Positions 18,255 through 26,604 of a stretch of DNA of 64,000 nucleotides are shown piece by piece; position 1 is the first letter of the stretch; each line of letters opens with the position of its first letter. The notes below the pieces were generated by a model. The model made no database searches. It saw only the letters and a list, made by a program, of their open reading frames with translations, and was not told the origin of the DNA. A program made the translations under genes and the position numbers. Source of the DNA: Methylococcaceae bacterium UBA7658 (GTDB lineage: Bacteria; Pseudomonadota; Gammaproteobacteria; Methylococcales; Methylomonadaceae); NCBI GenBank assembly GCA_002483425.1, contig DLHW01000052.1, positions 31,745 to 95,744 on the forward strand, given 5' to 3'.

Positions 18255-18290
18255 TAAAAAAAGCACCTCCCACACTCAAGTTGGGAGGGC
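18255..18290 (-). terminator. Rho-independent terminator downstream of the photolyase gene
   Basis: On the minus strand a 7-bp G+C-rich stem (CCTCCCA 18266-18272 against TGGGAGG 18282-18288) with a nine-base loop is followed by a T7 run (A-run 18255-18262 on the plus strand). It lies 142 bp beyond the photolyase stop and just before the start of the 142-residue membrane protein gene. It could end the DUF1499-phrB transcript, a short separate RNA, or act as an attenuator. Confidence 0.75.
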
Positions 18291-18364
18291 TATAGAGGAG
18301 GACATTAGGTCAAAAGGCATTATTGGCCCGCATTTAACAAAAAACCGTTTCTAACCGTGGCTTT

Positions 18365-18420
18365 AACTTACTTGCATGCGTACAACTTGTCAAGATTTTA
18401 TTATACAAAACCTGTACAAA
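18365..18420 (-). promoter_or_regulatory. TTGTAYA repeat cluster, possible light-controlled promoter
   Basis: On the minus strand the spacer carries TTGTACA (18419-18413), TTGTATA (18408-18402), CTTGACA (18394-18388) and TTGTAC (18385-18380). A perfect TATAAT lies at 18405-18400, and a perfect TTGACA at 18393-18388 has a weak TAAGTT 17 bp downstream. MerR/CarH-type photoreceptors bind repeated half-sites of this general sort near promoters, and similar TTGTATA words precede the CarH-like gene at 22478. Operator identity is inferred. Confidence 0.35.
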
Positions 18421-18431
18421 CTAAGACTCAC

Positions 18432-19817
18432 TTAAAATGACAATGCCTTTGCCGCCGCTTGTTTATAACGAGCCAGAGCCGTTTTACTTTCCACCGAATG
18501 GTCTAACATCGGCTCCGGATAATCGCCGCTTATACGGCGCCTATCGCCTCTATGTATAATTTCCGGCGATACCTCTCTCAATTCGGGCAGCCAGCGGTGA
18601 ATATAAATACAATCCGGATCGAATTTTTTTTGCTGTAACCACGGATTGAAAATTCTGAAATAAGGCTGGGCGTCGCACCCGGTCGATGCCGCCCATTGCC
18701 AATTGCCGTTGTTAATGCAAGGATCGTAATCGGTCAAACAGCGGGCGAAATAACGCTCGCCCCAGCGCCAGCTGATATGTAAATCTTTAGTTAAAAACGA
18801 AGCCGCAATCATTCTCACGCGGTTATGCATAAAACCGGTCTGATTCAACTCGCGCATCCCGGCATCCACAATCGGGAAACCGGTTGAACCATCGCGCCAG
18901 CGCTGAAAGGCGTGAATATCGTTATCCCAAACCAGCGTGTCGTATTGACCATGAAACGCTTTGCCGAACACATGTGGAAAATGAAATGCAATATGCGTAA
19001 AGAAATCGCGCCAGTATAACTGTCTTATCAGAGGATGGCCGGCTCCTAATTTTTCTGCGATGGCGCAATAAGTCTCCCGGATGGAGCAGGTCCCGAATTT
19101 TAAATGCGCGGACAACTGGCTGGTTGCAGCCAAATATGGATAGTCGCGGACTGCTTCGTAATCGGCGTGGAAAACGAGCCGGGTTAAAATAGCAACAGCA
19201 TGGCTTCTGCCCCCGGCGGGATGGCTTTCATGCCCGGTTAACACGGGAAACTCCGGAAGCGAGGCATTCATTTTGGCATCGAAATTCATGAAATTCCCTT
19301 GCGTTTCCAATATCTCCGGCAAAGCAACCGGGAAACGCCGCGCGTTGTTGTAAAAAGCGGTAAAAACCTTATAAGGCATGCCCGCTTTTTTGATACCGTG
19401 TTCTGGCTCAAGCAGCAAACTATCGGCCATTACATGGAAATCGATCCCTAAGTCCAGGCACAGTCGCTCTAACTCATCATCCCGTTTGCGGCTGAACGGC
19501 GTGTAGTCCCGGTTTACATACACCGCTTCAATGGCGTGAAGTTCAAACATCCGGTTAACCACCGCTACCGGAAAATCGCTAAAAAGCGCTAATTCGCTGC
19601 CCAAGGCTTTAAGGTTCTGTTGAAGTTCGATGATCGACTCCAGCATAAACCGTAAACCCGGCAAACTTTGATAAGGATGCTTAGTGATTTGTCTAGGATC
19701 GAATATAAAACAAGGTAAGACCTGACTAGAGTCTCGTAACGCTTGATTTAATGCGGTATTGTCTTGCAGACGAAGATCGCGCCGGAACATAAAAAGAACT
19801 TTAGCGTAGCGTTTCAT
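18432..19817 (-). CDS. phrB: Deoxyribodipyrimidine photo-lyase
   Basis: A 461-residue class I CPD photolyase. The N-terminal antenna-binding Rossmann domain begins LFMFRRDLRLQDNTAL. The FAD-binding domain contains QLYWRDFF, FPIVDAGMRELNQTGFMHNR and NNGNWQWAASTGCDAQPYFRIFNP, which are the diagnostic FAD and electron-transfer segments. It repairs cyclobutane pyrimidine dimers using blue light. It starts 37 bp after the DUF1499 gene, so the two form an operon. Photolyase next to a CarH/LitR photoreceptor is a recurrent arrangement in light-responsive non-phototrophic bacteria. Confidence 0.95.
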   Translation of the reverse strand: MKRYAKVLFMFRRDLRLQDNTALNQALRDSSQVLPCFIFDPRQITKHPYQSLPGLRFMLESIIELQQNLKALGSELALFSDFPVAVVNRMFELHAIEAVYVNRDYTPFSRKRDDELERLCLDLGIDFHVMADSLLLEPEHGIKKAGMPYKVFTAFYNNARRFPVALPEILETQGNFMNFDAKMNASLPEFPVLTGHESHPAGGRSHAVAILTRLVFHADYEAVRDYPYLAATSQLSAHLKFGTCSIRETYCAIAEKLGAGHPLIRQLYWRDFFTHIAFHFPHVFGKAFHGQYDTLVWDNDIHAFQRWRDGSTGFPIVDAGMRELNQTGFMHNRVRMIAASFLTKDLHISWRWGERYFARCLTDYDPCINNGNWQWAASTGCDAQPYFRIFNPWLQQKKFDPDCIYIHRWLPELREVSPEIIHRGDRRRISGDYPEPMLDHSVESKTALARYKQAAAKALSF

Positions 19818-19854
19818 AACTTAACGCCGGAAACAACCTAGGACTATGGTTTTA

Positions 19855-20292
19855 TCAGGCCAGCACGTGCATTTTTCTTAATTGCAATCTGAAGGCTTCG
19901 ATTCGTTTACGGTTAACGCCAAAATCGCTATGACCTAGGCGAGAAGCGGATCGAATGTGTATTACGCCAGTTTCGGCGTCCAGAAAAGCATCGATATCGT
20001 CTACAAAACTAAGCACTAAACTGGTAGCTTCGGCATGCAAACTGGATTCGGTTTCGTGAGTAATTACTATACGGTTATGAGTTTTCACAACGTTTCTAAA
20101 TTCCCGCCAAGCGCGCATAGCGTCGCCGGAAATCTTAAATGGCGGAATATAATGAAGCTTATCGAACGCCTGAGACGAAACGCAATTCGGCGTGTCTTTG
20201 CAAGGCGGAAGTTTTTTTTTAGGGCTGATATCGGCTTGCACTGACATACTAGTGATTATGCTTATCAATAATAACGCTTTTAATTTTATCAT
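19855..20292 (-). CDS. DUF1499 family protein
   Basis: A 145-residue exported protein. The signal peptide ends near residue 20 (SMSVQA). The DUF1499 pattern is clear: C-x-DTPNCVSSQA near residue 31, then LHAEATSLVLSFVDDIDAFLD and IHIRSASRLGHSDFGVNRKRIE, continuing to the C-terminus. The biochemical role of DUF1499 is unknown. The gene leads the operon with photolyase, and its promoter lies in the divergent spacer shared with the DUF523/DUF1722 gene. Confidence 0.85.
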   Translation of the reverse strand: MIKLKALLLISIITSMSVQADISPKKKLPPCKDTPNCVSSQAFDKLHYIPPFKISGDAMRAWREFRNVVKTHNRIVITHETESSLHAEATSLVLSFVDDIDAFLDAETGVIHIRSASRLGHSDFGVNRKRIEAFRLQLRKMHVLA

Positions 20293-20532
20293 AGAGAGTC
20301 AATCCCTTTAACGGTCTAGCTTAGCCAACGCTGAGTCGGAATGAAAAATTACATCAATCAAAAAAACATAGCCGAAACTCATAGCGTTTGGCGTATTTGC
20401 TATCGATTGTAAATTTGCCACAATTTCTTGTAAGGTCAAACCATTTCTAGTTTAAAGTAAATTTTTTCCAAATCGATTGTCATACATCAAACAAATGGTA
20501 AATTTTAAACTTGTACTTATGACTTAAATTAT
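20293..20532. promoter_or_regulatory. Divergent promoter region of the light-response block
   Basis: A 240-bp AT-rich spacer between two divergent genes. On the plus strand TTGTCA at 20477-20482 is followed 16 bp later by TAAATT, a usable promoter for the DUF523 gene, and TTGTAC occurs at 20511. On the minus strand, around 20430-20450, TTGACC and TTACAAG occur ahead of the DUF1499 gene. These words resemble the TTGTAYA boxes at 18380-18420 and 22478, which suggests one shared regulator. No footprint-level evidence is available. Confidence 0.35.
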
Positions 20533-21468
20533 ATGAAAAAAATTCCAGTCGGCATCAGCAGTTGTTTATTGGGTCAACCCGTCCGTTTCGACGGCGGCCA
20601 CAAACGCGACGCCTACATCACCGGCACACTTTCCGGATATTTCGATTTACGGCCATACTGCCCGGAAATGGCGATCGGAATGGGTGCGCCGCGTCCCACC
20701 ATCCAATTGACGGCGACCGGCGATCAAATTCGCAGTGTAGGTGTTAAAAATCCGGACTTAGATGTCACGGATAAACTCCGCGAGTACGCCAGGCAACTGA
20801 AATCCGAACACTCTGAACTTTGCGGTTATATCTTTAAAAAAGATTCACCCAGTTGCGGTATGGAGCGCGTGAAAGTCTATACCGGAGGTCAACCCCAAAA
20901 AAAAGGCAGCGGTATTTATGCGCAAGAGCTAATGATGCTCAATCCGCTATTGCCTGTCGAGGAAGAAGGCCGCCTTGGCGACCCTAAGTTACGCGAAAAT
21001 TTTATACAACGGGTTTATGTTTTTTACCGCTGGCAAAAGTTGCTGTCCGAAGGTTTAACACCTGGACGCTTAACCCGTTTTCACGCCCGGCACAAACTCA
21101 TCGTCATGAGCCGTGAAAACTATATCGATATCGGACGGATAGTGTCGCAAGCAACCAAAGCTAACATCCATGAGATTGCCGGAAGTTATATCGTAAAACT
21201 CATGAAAATATTAAAAAAAGTAGCGCACCGAAAAAATCATGTTAATGTTCTGCAACATATCCAAGGCTATTTGAAAAAGGAATTATCGCCCGGCGATAAA
21301 GCTGAACTTTGTGAACTGATTGAACGCTACCGCAAGGGCGAAATCCCGCTTATTGTCCCCATCACCTTATTAAAGCATCATTTCAGAACTTACCCCGATC
21401 CGTATATCGCAGACTCTTATTACATGTCGCCTTATCCGCAAGAACTCAGATTAATAAATGAAATATAA
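20533..21468 (+). CDS. DUF523 and DUF1722 domain protein (YbgA-like)
   Basis: A 311-residue protein. The N-terminal DUF523 domain (about residues 1-140) has GISSCLLGQPVRFDGGHKR, the CPE motif and FKKDSPSCGMERVKVY. The C-terminal DUF1722/YbgA domain begins near 190 (FHARHKLIVMSR) and ends in YPQELRL. The conserved cysteines suggest metal or Fe-S binding in the DUF523 half. The family is recurrently found beside photolyase and MerR/B12 photoreceptor genes, and recent annotation links it to 2-thiouracil desulfidase-type chemistry. The exact role here is not established. The next gene starts 22 bp downstream. Confidence 0.88.
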   Translation: MKKIPVGISSCLLGQPVRFDGGHKRDAYITGTLSGYFDLRPYCPEMAIGMGAPRPTIQLTATGDQIRSVGVKNPDLDVTDKLREYARQLKSEHSELCGYIFKKDSPSCGMERVKVYTGGQPQKKGSGIYAQELMMLNPLLPVEEEGRLGDPKLRENFIQRVYVFYRWQKLLSEGLTPGRLTRFHARHKLIVMSRENYIDIGRIVSQATKANIHEIAGSYIVKLMKILKKVAHRKNHVNVLQHIQGYLKKELSPGDKAELCELIERYRKGEIPLIVPITLLKHHFRTYPDPYIADSYYMSPYPQELRLINEI

Positions 21469-21490
21469 ATAATTCGAAAAATCGGCATCC

Positions 21491-22351
21491 ATGGCAAAAA
21501 TTCTAATTATAGGTTGCGGTGCGATCGGCGGCGAATTGGCGCTGATACTTACAAAAAAAGGTCATGATGTGACCGGTCTCAAGCGTAATCCGCCTTCTAA
21601 CGGCAGCCGGCCTTTTACCTATTTTCGCGCCGATATTGCTTCTGCCGAAGATTTAGCTGCTTTGGATACCGGTTTCGAACAAATTTTTTTTATCGTTTCT
21701 TCAGGTAGCCGCGATGAAAAGTCTTACCGTGCCATTTATGAAACAGGACTCGACAACTTAATTGATAAATTTGTTCGATCCGGATCCCAAGCCGCCTGGT
21801 TTTTTGTGTCCTCAACCAGTGTTTACGGTCAGAATCAAGGCGAGTGGGTCGATGAAAACGCTCTGACTTCGCCGGATAGCACGACCGGCAAACTGTTACT
21901 AGCAGCGGAACGAAAACTAACTTTATTAAACACTAACAACGTTATCGTGCGTTTTTCAGGCATTTACGGTCCGGGACGTGAATACCTGCTGAAAATGGCA
22001 ATGCAAGCGCCCCAAATCCAACGCGAACCGCCCGCGTTTACCAACCGTATCCATCAGTTCGATTGTGTGGGAATATTAGCATTTTTACTTGAATGCCGTT
22101 TGCAAGGCCTACCTCTGGAACAATGCTATCTAGCCAGCGACGATAATCCAGCTCCGCTATGGGAAGTCGTCAGTTGGCTCGCATGTCAAATGCAAAAAGA
22201 ACCGCCGGTACCTTTAGATATTAACGGCAACGTCGGCTTGAACAAGCGATGCCGGAATAATCGCATCAAAACACTCGGCTATACCTTTAAATATCCGGAT
22301 TTCAAATCGGGTTACACCGGAATTATCGAATCAAAACAGGGAATTAATTAA
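21491..22351 (+). CDS. NAD(P)-dependent epimerase/SDR family protein (YeeZ-like)
   Basis: A 286-residue extended-SDR-like protein. It begins ILIIGCGAIGGELA, the dinucleotide-binding G-x-G-x-x-G, and carries FVSSTSVYGQNQGEWVDE, which resembles the YeeZ/NAD-epimerase group, and VRFSGIYGPGRE. The usual YxxxK pair is not clear, as in other YeeZ-type proteins. It is probably cotranscribed with the DUF523/DUF1722 gene. Similar SDRs occur in other light-inducible clusters next to photolyase. Substrate unknown. Confidence 0.8.
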   Translation: MAKILIIGCGAIGGELALILTKKGHDVTGLKRNPPSNGSRPFTYFRADIASAEDLAALDTGFEQIFFIVSSGSRDEKSYRAIYETGLDNLIDKFVRSGSQAAWFFVSSTSVYGQNQGEWVDENALTSPDSTTGKLLLAAERKLTLLNTNNVIVRFSGIYGPGREYLLKMAMQAPQIQREPPAFTNRIHQFDCVGILAFLLECRLQGLPLEQCYLASDDNPAPLWEVVSWLACQMQKEPPVPLDINGNVGLNKRCRNNRIKTLGYTFKYPDFKSGYTGIIESKQGIN

Positions 22352-22466
22352 ACGCTTCAATACCTTATCTTACAGTTACAGCATTGAACGGCAAACCGTA
22401 CCGTATTTGACAAGTTTTATTTCAGGATTATATTTATCCTCAGTAGCAATCATTTGATCGATCTAT

Positions 22467-22514
22467 TTGTCCATGTTTTGTATAACTGGTGTTAGAATAG
22501 CACTTGTGTATAAG
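22467..22514 (+). promoter_or_regulatory. TTGTATA-type boxes upstream of the CarH-like gene
   Basis: The 200-bp spacer before the regulator gene holds TTGTCC at 22467, TTGTATAA at 22478-22485 and TTGTGTATAAG at 22504-22514. The two TATAA(C/G) words could each act as a -10 element. The spacing and similarity to the cluster at 18380-18420 suggest autoregulation by the CarH/LitR protein, which is common in the family. This is a pattern reading only. Confidence 0.35.
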
Positions 22515-22550
22515 CATTGCATTTAATCTACACAACCTCTTGCTTAAGCT

Positions 22551-23522
22551 ATGGATAATTCAGGACAGTATTTAATCAGCACGGTATCCAAAAGATCGGG
22601 CGTCAAGTCGGACTTGGTAAGAGCTTGGGAAAGACGTTATCAAGCGGTTACGCCGACGAGAACCGAAGGCGGTCACCGGATTTACACCGATATCGACATT
22701 GCCCGCCTAAAACTGCTCAATCAAGCTACGAATAGCGGCCATAGCATCAGTCAAATCGCTCATCTTTCTTTGGACGAATTGAAATCGCTACTGAAAAAAG
22801 AGGCGGATTCTTCTAGTTTTATCATAGAAAAACCCGCGCCATTGAACGGAAGCAGACTGCATATTGCCGAGGATTATGTCCAAAAATGCTACGCCTCCGT
22901 TCTAGCTTTCGACGCTCACGCCCTAGAGTCGCATTTCGAGAACGCCATTGTCGAACTGGGCACTGAAGTCTTTATCGAGAAACTGTTGAATCCGTTACTG
23001 ACTCTGATCGGAGAACGCTGGCGAATAGGGGAGTTAAGACCGGTACACGAGCATATGGCTTCGGCCATCGTGCGGTCGCTGACTTACATATTACGTAACA
23101 ACACGCCCTTCTCGCCGAATGCGCCTAAAATGATTGTAACAACTCCACTAAATCAATTGCATGAATTAGGCGCATTACTAGCCGGTATTATCGCGGAATT
23201 GAAAGGCTGGAAAGTCACTTATCTGGGAGCGAATTTACCGGCGGAAGAAATTGCCGCCGCGGTCAGATTTACGGGCGCGACTGCGGTAACGATCAGTATT
23301 AGTTACAAGTCTGACGATTTAGTCATAACCAAGGAACTGCGGCGGTTAAGAAAACTAATCGGTCATGATGTCGCCCTTATCGTGGGCGGACGCGAAGCGC
23401 AATCTTATGAAGCAGTGCTGAATCAAATCGGCGTTTTAAAAATCAAAAACTACGATCATTTTAGAGAAATTCTTGAAGAACTCACCCATAAAAGCCGTTT
23501 CGATTTAATTCAAAACAGTTGA
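22551..23522 (+). CDS. litR: MerR-family adenosylcobalamin photoreceptor repressor (CarH/LitR type)
   Basis: A 323-residue protein. The N-terminal MerR winged helix is LISTVSKRSGVKSDLVRAWERRY and then EGGHRIYTD. The middle helical bundle contains the CarH signature W-x9-E-H: Trp157, then Glu167-His168. The C-terminal B12-binding Rossmann domain has x-x-His204-x-x-G, a TISIS strand, and IVGG near 277-280. In CarH, adenosylcobalamin supports a DNA-bound tetramer in the dark, and light breaks the Co-C bond and disassembles it. The neighbours, photolyase and other genes of the LitR regulon type, fit. It is a light sensor with high confidence, though target sites are unproven. Confidence 0.9.
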   Translation: MDNSGQYLISTVSKRSGVKSDLVRAWERRYQAVTPTRTEGGHRIYTDIDIARLKLLNQATNSGHSISQIAHLSLDELKSLLKKEADSSSFIIEKPAPLNGSRLHIAEDYVQKCYASVLAFDAHALESHFENAIVELGTEVFIEKLLNPLLTLIGERWRIGELRPVHEHMASAIVRSLTYILRNNTPFSPNAPKMIVTTPLNQLHELGALLAGIIAELKGWKVTYLGANLPAEEIAAAVRFTGATAVTISISYKSDDLVITKELRRLRKLIGHDVALIVGGREAQSYEAVLNQIGVLKIKNYDHFREILEELTHKSRFDLIQNS

Positions 23523-23548
23523 ATATGCATCACCCGATAAAAATTTAA

Positions 23549-24148
23549 TCAATATCCCCGCCAGGTTCTAATGTCGCCGGTGTCTATATGAACAAAATTG
23601 GAATGCGGATAATAACCGACGCCACCGCCTTGTAATGCAAGCGCCACATCTCTAATCGACCTTGTGCCGACGCCCTCAATCCTTATGTCCACCGCTTTAC
23701 CTTCCATGTGCAGGCTGTGCCTAGCGACGCTTCGGGAGTGTCTTCTTAAATTTGCATTGGTTTGCGGAGAACGATAACCCGAAACGATATGAAACGGTTT
23801 ATTGCTGCCTAAGAGCAGTTTGATATCATAGAGCTGATCTAGCAGGGCGGGGTCGACCCTATGAACTTCTTCATTATGGTAATCCCTTAAAAAATAGCTA
23901 ATTTCTTCCATAGCGCCGGCGATATAACGGCCTTGTTCGAAATAAGTTAAATCGATGCTTTCGCCGGTATGATGATGCTCCAAAGACAGCGACTTATAAC
24001 TGGAAAATCCCGTAAAAGCCGCTTCAACTAATTTTGGTGCGCCTAGTGTCATTACCGGGCCGTACGCCAAACCTTTCAAAAAACGTCTTCTAGTAATTCC
24101 AGTTCCATTTCCGCAACCGGTCAAATTTTTTATGTTAGGTTGATTCAT
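23549..24148 (-). CDS. YcbK/DUF882 family murein peptidase-like protein with Tat signal
   Basis: The likely start is the ATG at 24148; the longer frame begins with a TTG at 24181. A Tat signal with TRRRFLKG lies near the N-terminus. The DUF882/peptidase M15 core contains FHIVSGYRSPQTNANLRR, SLHMEGKAVDIR and GGVGYYP-x-SNFVHIDTG, which supply the zinc ligands (H-x6-D and H). These proteins are thought to act on peptidoglycan in the periplasm, like YcbK/MepK. It is convergent with the CarH-like gene, with 26 bp between the stops. Confidence 0.88.
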   Translation of the reverse strand: MNQPNIKNLTGCGNGTGITRRRFLKGLAYGPVMTLGAPKLVEAAFTGFSSYKSLSLEHHHTGESIDLTYFEQGRYIAGAMEEISYFLRDYHNEEVHRVDPALLDQLYDIKLLLGSNKPFHIVSGYRSPQTNANLRRHSRSVARHSLHMEGKAVDIRIEGVGTRSIRDVALALQGGGVGYYPHSNFVHIDTGDIRTWRGY

Positions 24149-24385
24149 AAACCACAAATTCCACGTCTTTTTTGCTAACAATTTCGGATTGTGGCCGCCA
24201 ATTCTTAAATCTAGCTTAAATATTATGACGTTATGATTTTAGCCAGTCTTGCAGAAATCTTTTTTAATTTAATGTTTAGAATTAAATAAATACTTTAATA
24301 GACTGTTTTTTAGATTAAAAAATATTTTAATACCCATTCCATCCGTAATAAAAGCACGTTCCCTGTTGAATAAAAATAAACTCAG

Positions 24386-25030
24386 TTAAATTTCTGGACT
24401 AACTAAAATAGGAAATAATCCTTTTAAACCGCCAGCAATAAATTCCACAGCCAACGCCAGTAATATCAATCCCATTAAACGGATCACAACATTAATCCCT
24501 GTTTGGCTGAGGCGTTGAGATAACCACGGTGTTGCGCGCAATACGCCCCATAGTATTCCCGCGACGGCTAGAATTACTAAACTGATCATCAGGTAGTGCT
24601 CGACCCCTTGACCGCGTTGGGCATAGAGAATGACCGTACTGATTGCCCCCGGCCCTGCTAATAAGGGTATCGATAATGGGACAACGGCTACTTCCTGTCC
24701 TCTTTCGCCCGCGCGCGCTTCATCCTGGTTGCGGACAGTTTCGCTTACTTTGCCTTGTAGCATGGACAACGACATCAGCATCAACAAAATACCTCCGCTA
24801 ATCCGGAATGCGCTGATGCTTATTCCAAAGAAAATCAATACTTGCTGCCCCATATACAATGCGATCAAAAGCACAATGGTGACCGACAAAACCACCGTTC
24901 TAGCTATGGTCTTGAGTTCTCCAGTTGCATTGCGTCCGGTCACGGCGACTATCAAAGGCATCGCCGCCAATGGGTCGACAACCGCTAATAAGGCTATAAA
25001 AATTTTCAGATAATCGGTATATTCAAGCAT
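24386..25030 (-). CDS. MarC family membrane protein
   Basis: A 214-residue protein with six hydrophobic segments. Family patterns visible are FIALLAVVDPLAAMPL near the N-terminus, ISISAFRISGGILLML near residue 70, and VVPLSIPLLAGPGAISTVIL near 115. MarC/YhgN proteins are integral inner-membrane proteins of unproven function, and the old link to multiple antibiotic resistance is not supported. The gene is monocistronic by spacing. Confidence 0.88.
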   Translation of the reverse strand: MLEYTDYLKIFIALLAVVDPLAAMPLIVAVTGRNATGELKTIARTVVLSVTIVLLIALYMGQQVLIFFGISISAFRISGGILLMLMSLSMLQGKVSETVRNQDEARAGERGQEVAVVPLSIPLLAGPGAISTVILYAQRGQGVEHYLMISLVILAVAGILWGVLRATPWLSQRLSQTGINVVIRLMGLILLALAVEFIAGGLKGLFPILVSPEI

Positions 25031-25218
25031 AATGTTATTTATTTAAGTCAAGACTCTGTTGTTGCTGATTGTATTGATTGATGAATGTTCGAATTAATAT
25101 CGAAGACGACTTTAGTTGCGAACTCTCAAGGCATAGTAAGAGCAGACGCTTATTCAGTAAGACTCGGACTACGCTTGCCTTTGAATCTTGATTCGCCAAT
25201 TATTTTTTTAATTCGTGT

Positions 25219-25722
25219 ATGACTAACGATACTAGGCGCTTGCCGATGCTAGGGTGGCGAGAATGGGTTGCCTTACCGGAATTTGGAATCCTTCAAATGA
25301 AAGCTAAAGTAGACACCGGAGCGCGGTCATCCGCTTTACACACGGTGGATTTAGAAACTTATAGCATAAACGGTCAAACTTGGCTGAGGTTTACAGTAGA
25401 AACTAAGCCCAAAAACGGTCAACTGATCGAATGTCACGCGCCGGTCAAAGATCGCCGGTTAGTTTCCGATTCCGGAGGTCATAAACAGCGGCGTTATCTG
25501 ATAGAAACCCAGCTCGTTTTCGGACACCATCTTATACAGGCAGAATTAACCTTGACTAACCGCGACTCCATGCGTTTTCCTATGCTTTTAGGCCGCACCG
25601 CCATGAACCTGCGTTTTATTATCGACCCGCATGCTTCTTATTTACAAGGCAAGCCGAATCTTTCCTTAACTGTGAAACCGCGTCCAACCACATCTCAAAA
25701 AGCCTTGAATGCTACCGAATGA
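25219..25722 (+). CDS. ATP-dependent zinc protease family protein (RimB-like)
   Basis: A 167-residue retropepsin-like protein. The signature is LGWREWVALPEFGI followed by KAKVDTGARSSALH, with the D-T-G-A catalytic triad near residue 32, and later PMLLGRTAM. The family is annotated as putative ATP-dependent zinc protease and often sits beside rimK, but no rimK is seen here. The D-T-G-A motif makes an aspartic-protease-like activity plausible. Stand-alone gene. Confidence 0.85.
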   Translation: MTNDTRRLPMLGWREWVALPEFGILQMKAKVDTGARSSALHTVDLETYSINGQTWLRFTVETKPKNGQLIECHAPVKDRRLVSDSGGHKQRRYLIETQLVFGHHLIQAELTLTNRDSMRFPMLLGRTAMNLRFIIDPHASYLQGKPNLSLTVKPRPTTSQKALNATE

Positions 25723-25802
25723 TCTTTAAAAGTGTTCTTTAACCGTTGCTAAAGGCAATTCCGGCAGTTCAAAAAATATTGACATAGATCAACTTGTCTA
25801 GT

Positions 25803-25831
25803 CTTGAAAAAGATTAAGATAGCCCCGATAT
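25803..25831 (+). promoter_or_regulatory. Sigma-32 heat-shock promoter
   Basis: CTTGAAA at 25803-25809 is followed 13 bp later by CCCCGATAT at 25823-25831. This is close to the RpoH consensus CTTGAAA-N11-15-CCCCATNT. It lies 66 bp upstream of the Hsp20 start, which fits heat-shock control of that gene. Confidence 0.8.
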
Positions 25832-25896
25832 CTGTAAGCAACGACAGTCGTTACTTGTATTTAACAATTTTTGGATAAACAATCCGAGGAGGCCGT

Positions 25897-26334
25897 ATGG
25901 CTATTACACGTTACGAACCTTTTAATGTTTTGACTCAATTGCAACGCGAGCTCGACCGCTTCCGGGAAGGCGACGACAGCAACGGTCGCATCGCAACAGC
26001 CGAGTGGGCGCCCGCAGTAGATATTAAGGAAGAACAAGATCGATTTGTTATTCACGCCGATATTCCAGGCGTTAAACCCGAAGACATCGATGTCAATATG
26101 GAAAACGGCGTTTTAACGATTAAAGGCGAAAAAAACACGGAAGCGAAAACGGAAAAGGATAGTTATAAGCGAGTTGAACGGATTTACGGCTCATTCTACC
26201 GCCGTTTCAGCTTACCCGATACGGCGGATAACGAGGCCATCAGCGCCAAATGCAAAAACGGCGTATTGGATATTGTCATCCCGAAACGGGAAGCCGTTAA
26301 ACCTAAGAAAATCAGCGTATCGGTTGAACACTAA
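25897..26334 (+). CDS. Hsp20/alpha-crystallin small heat-shock protein
   Basis: A 145-residue small heat-shock protein. A short N-terminal arm (YEPFNVLTQLQRELDRF) precedes an alpha-crystallin domain from about residue 45 (WAPAVDIKEEQDRFVIHADIPGVKPEDI) to GVLDIVIPKRE, with the C-terminal tail ending in ISVSVEH. It binds unfolding proteins without ATP and hands them to DnaK. A strong GAGGAGG ribosome site lies 6 bases before the ATG. A sigma-32 promoter lies upstream and a terminator hairpin downstream, so this is a single-gene heat-shock unit. Confidence 0.95.
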   Translation: MAITRYEPFNVLTQLQRELDRFREGDDSNGRIATAEWAPAVDIKEEQDRFVIHADIPGVKPEDIDVNMENGVLTIKGEKNTEAKTEKDSYKRVERIYGSFYRRFSLPDTADNEAISAKCKNGVLDIVIPKREAVKPKKISVSVEH

Positions 26335-26382
26335 GCTGGTTTGATACTAGTTGCCGCGTCTCCCGGCAATACAGTTTATCGA

Positions 26383-26410
26383 AACGGCATCTCCGGATGC
26401 CGTTATTTAT
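26383..26410 (+). terminator. Terminator after hsp20
   Basis: A perfect 9-bp stem, AACGGCATC 26383-26391 against GATGCCGTT 26396-26404, with a TCCG tetraloop, is followed by ATTTAT. It begins 49 bp after the hsp20 stop. Confidence 0.75.
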
Positions 26411-26520
26411 CCCGGCAAACCCCAACGCAAGCACCCTATGTTGATCCGGGCCTTGTGAAGCTTAATTTCCGTTCGCCCCCTAGCGCCCTCCGGTATTGAA
26501 TCTATGAGCGGTTTACTGTA

Positions 26521-26586
26521 CTTCGACACGCTCGGCATTTATAACCTGAAGGTCACAAGTATTCTCTAGATACGAACGGTTCAAAC
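26521..26586 (-). repeat. Dispersed hairpin repeat, copy C
   Basis: On the minus strand it begins TTTGAACCGTTCGTATC, continues through ACTTGTGACCTTCAGGTTAT and ends GCCGAGCGTGTCGAAG. It aligns with copies at 53881, 58914 and 63730. The internal arms, CTAGAG and CTTCAG, are degenerate here compared with the perfect stem of the 63730 copy. It lies between hsp20 and dinB. Confidence 0.7.
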
Positions 26587-26604
26587 ATCAAAGAGCCGGA
26601 TCAA

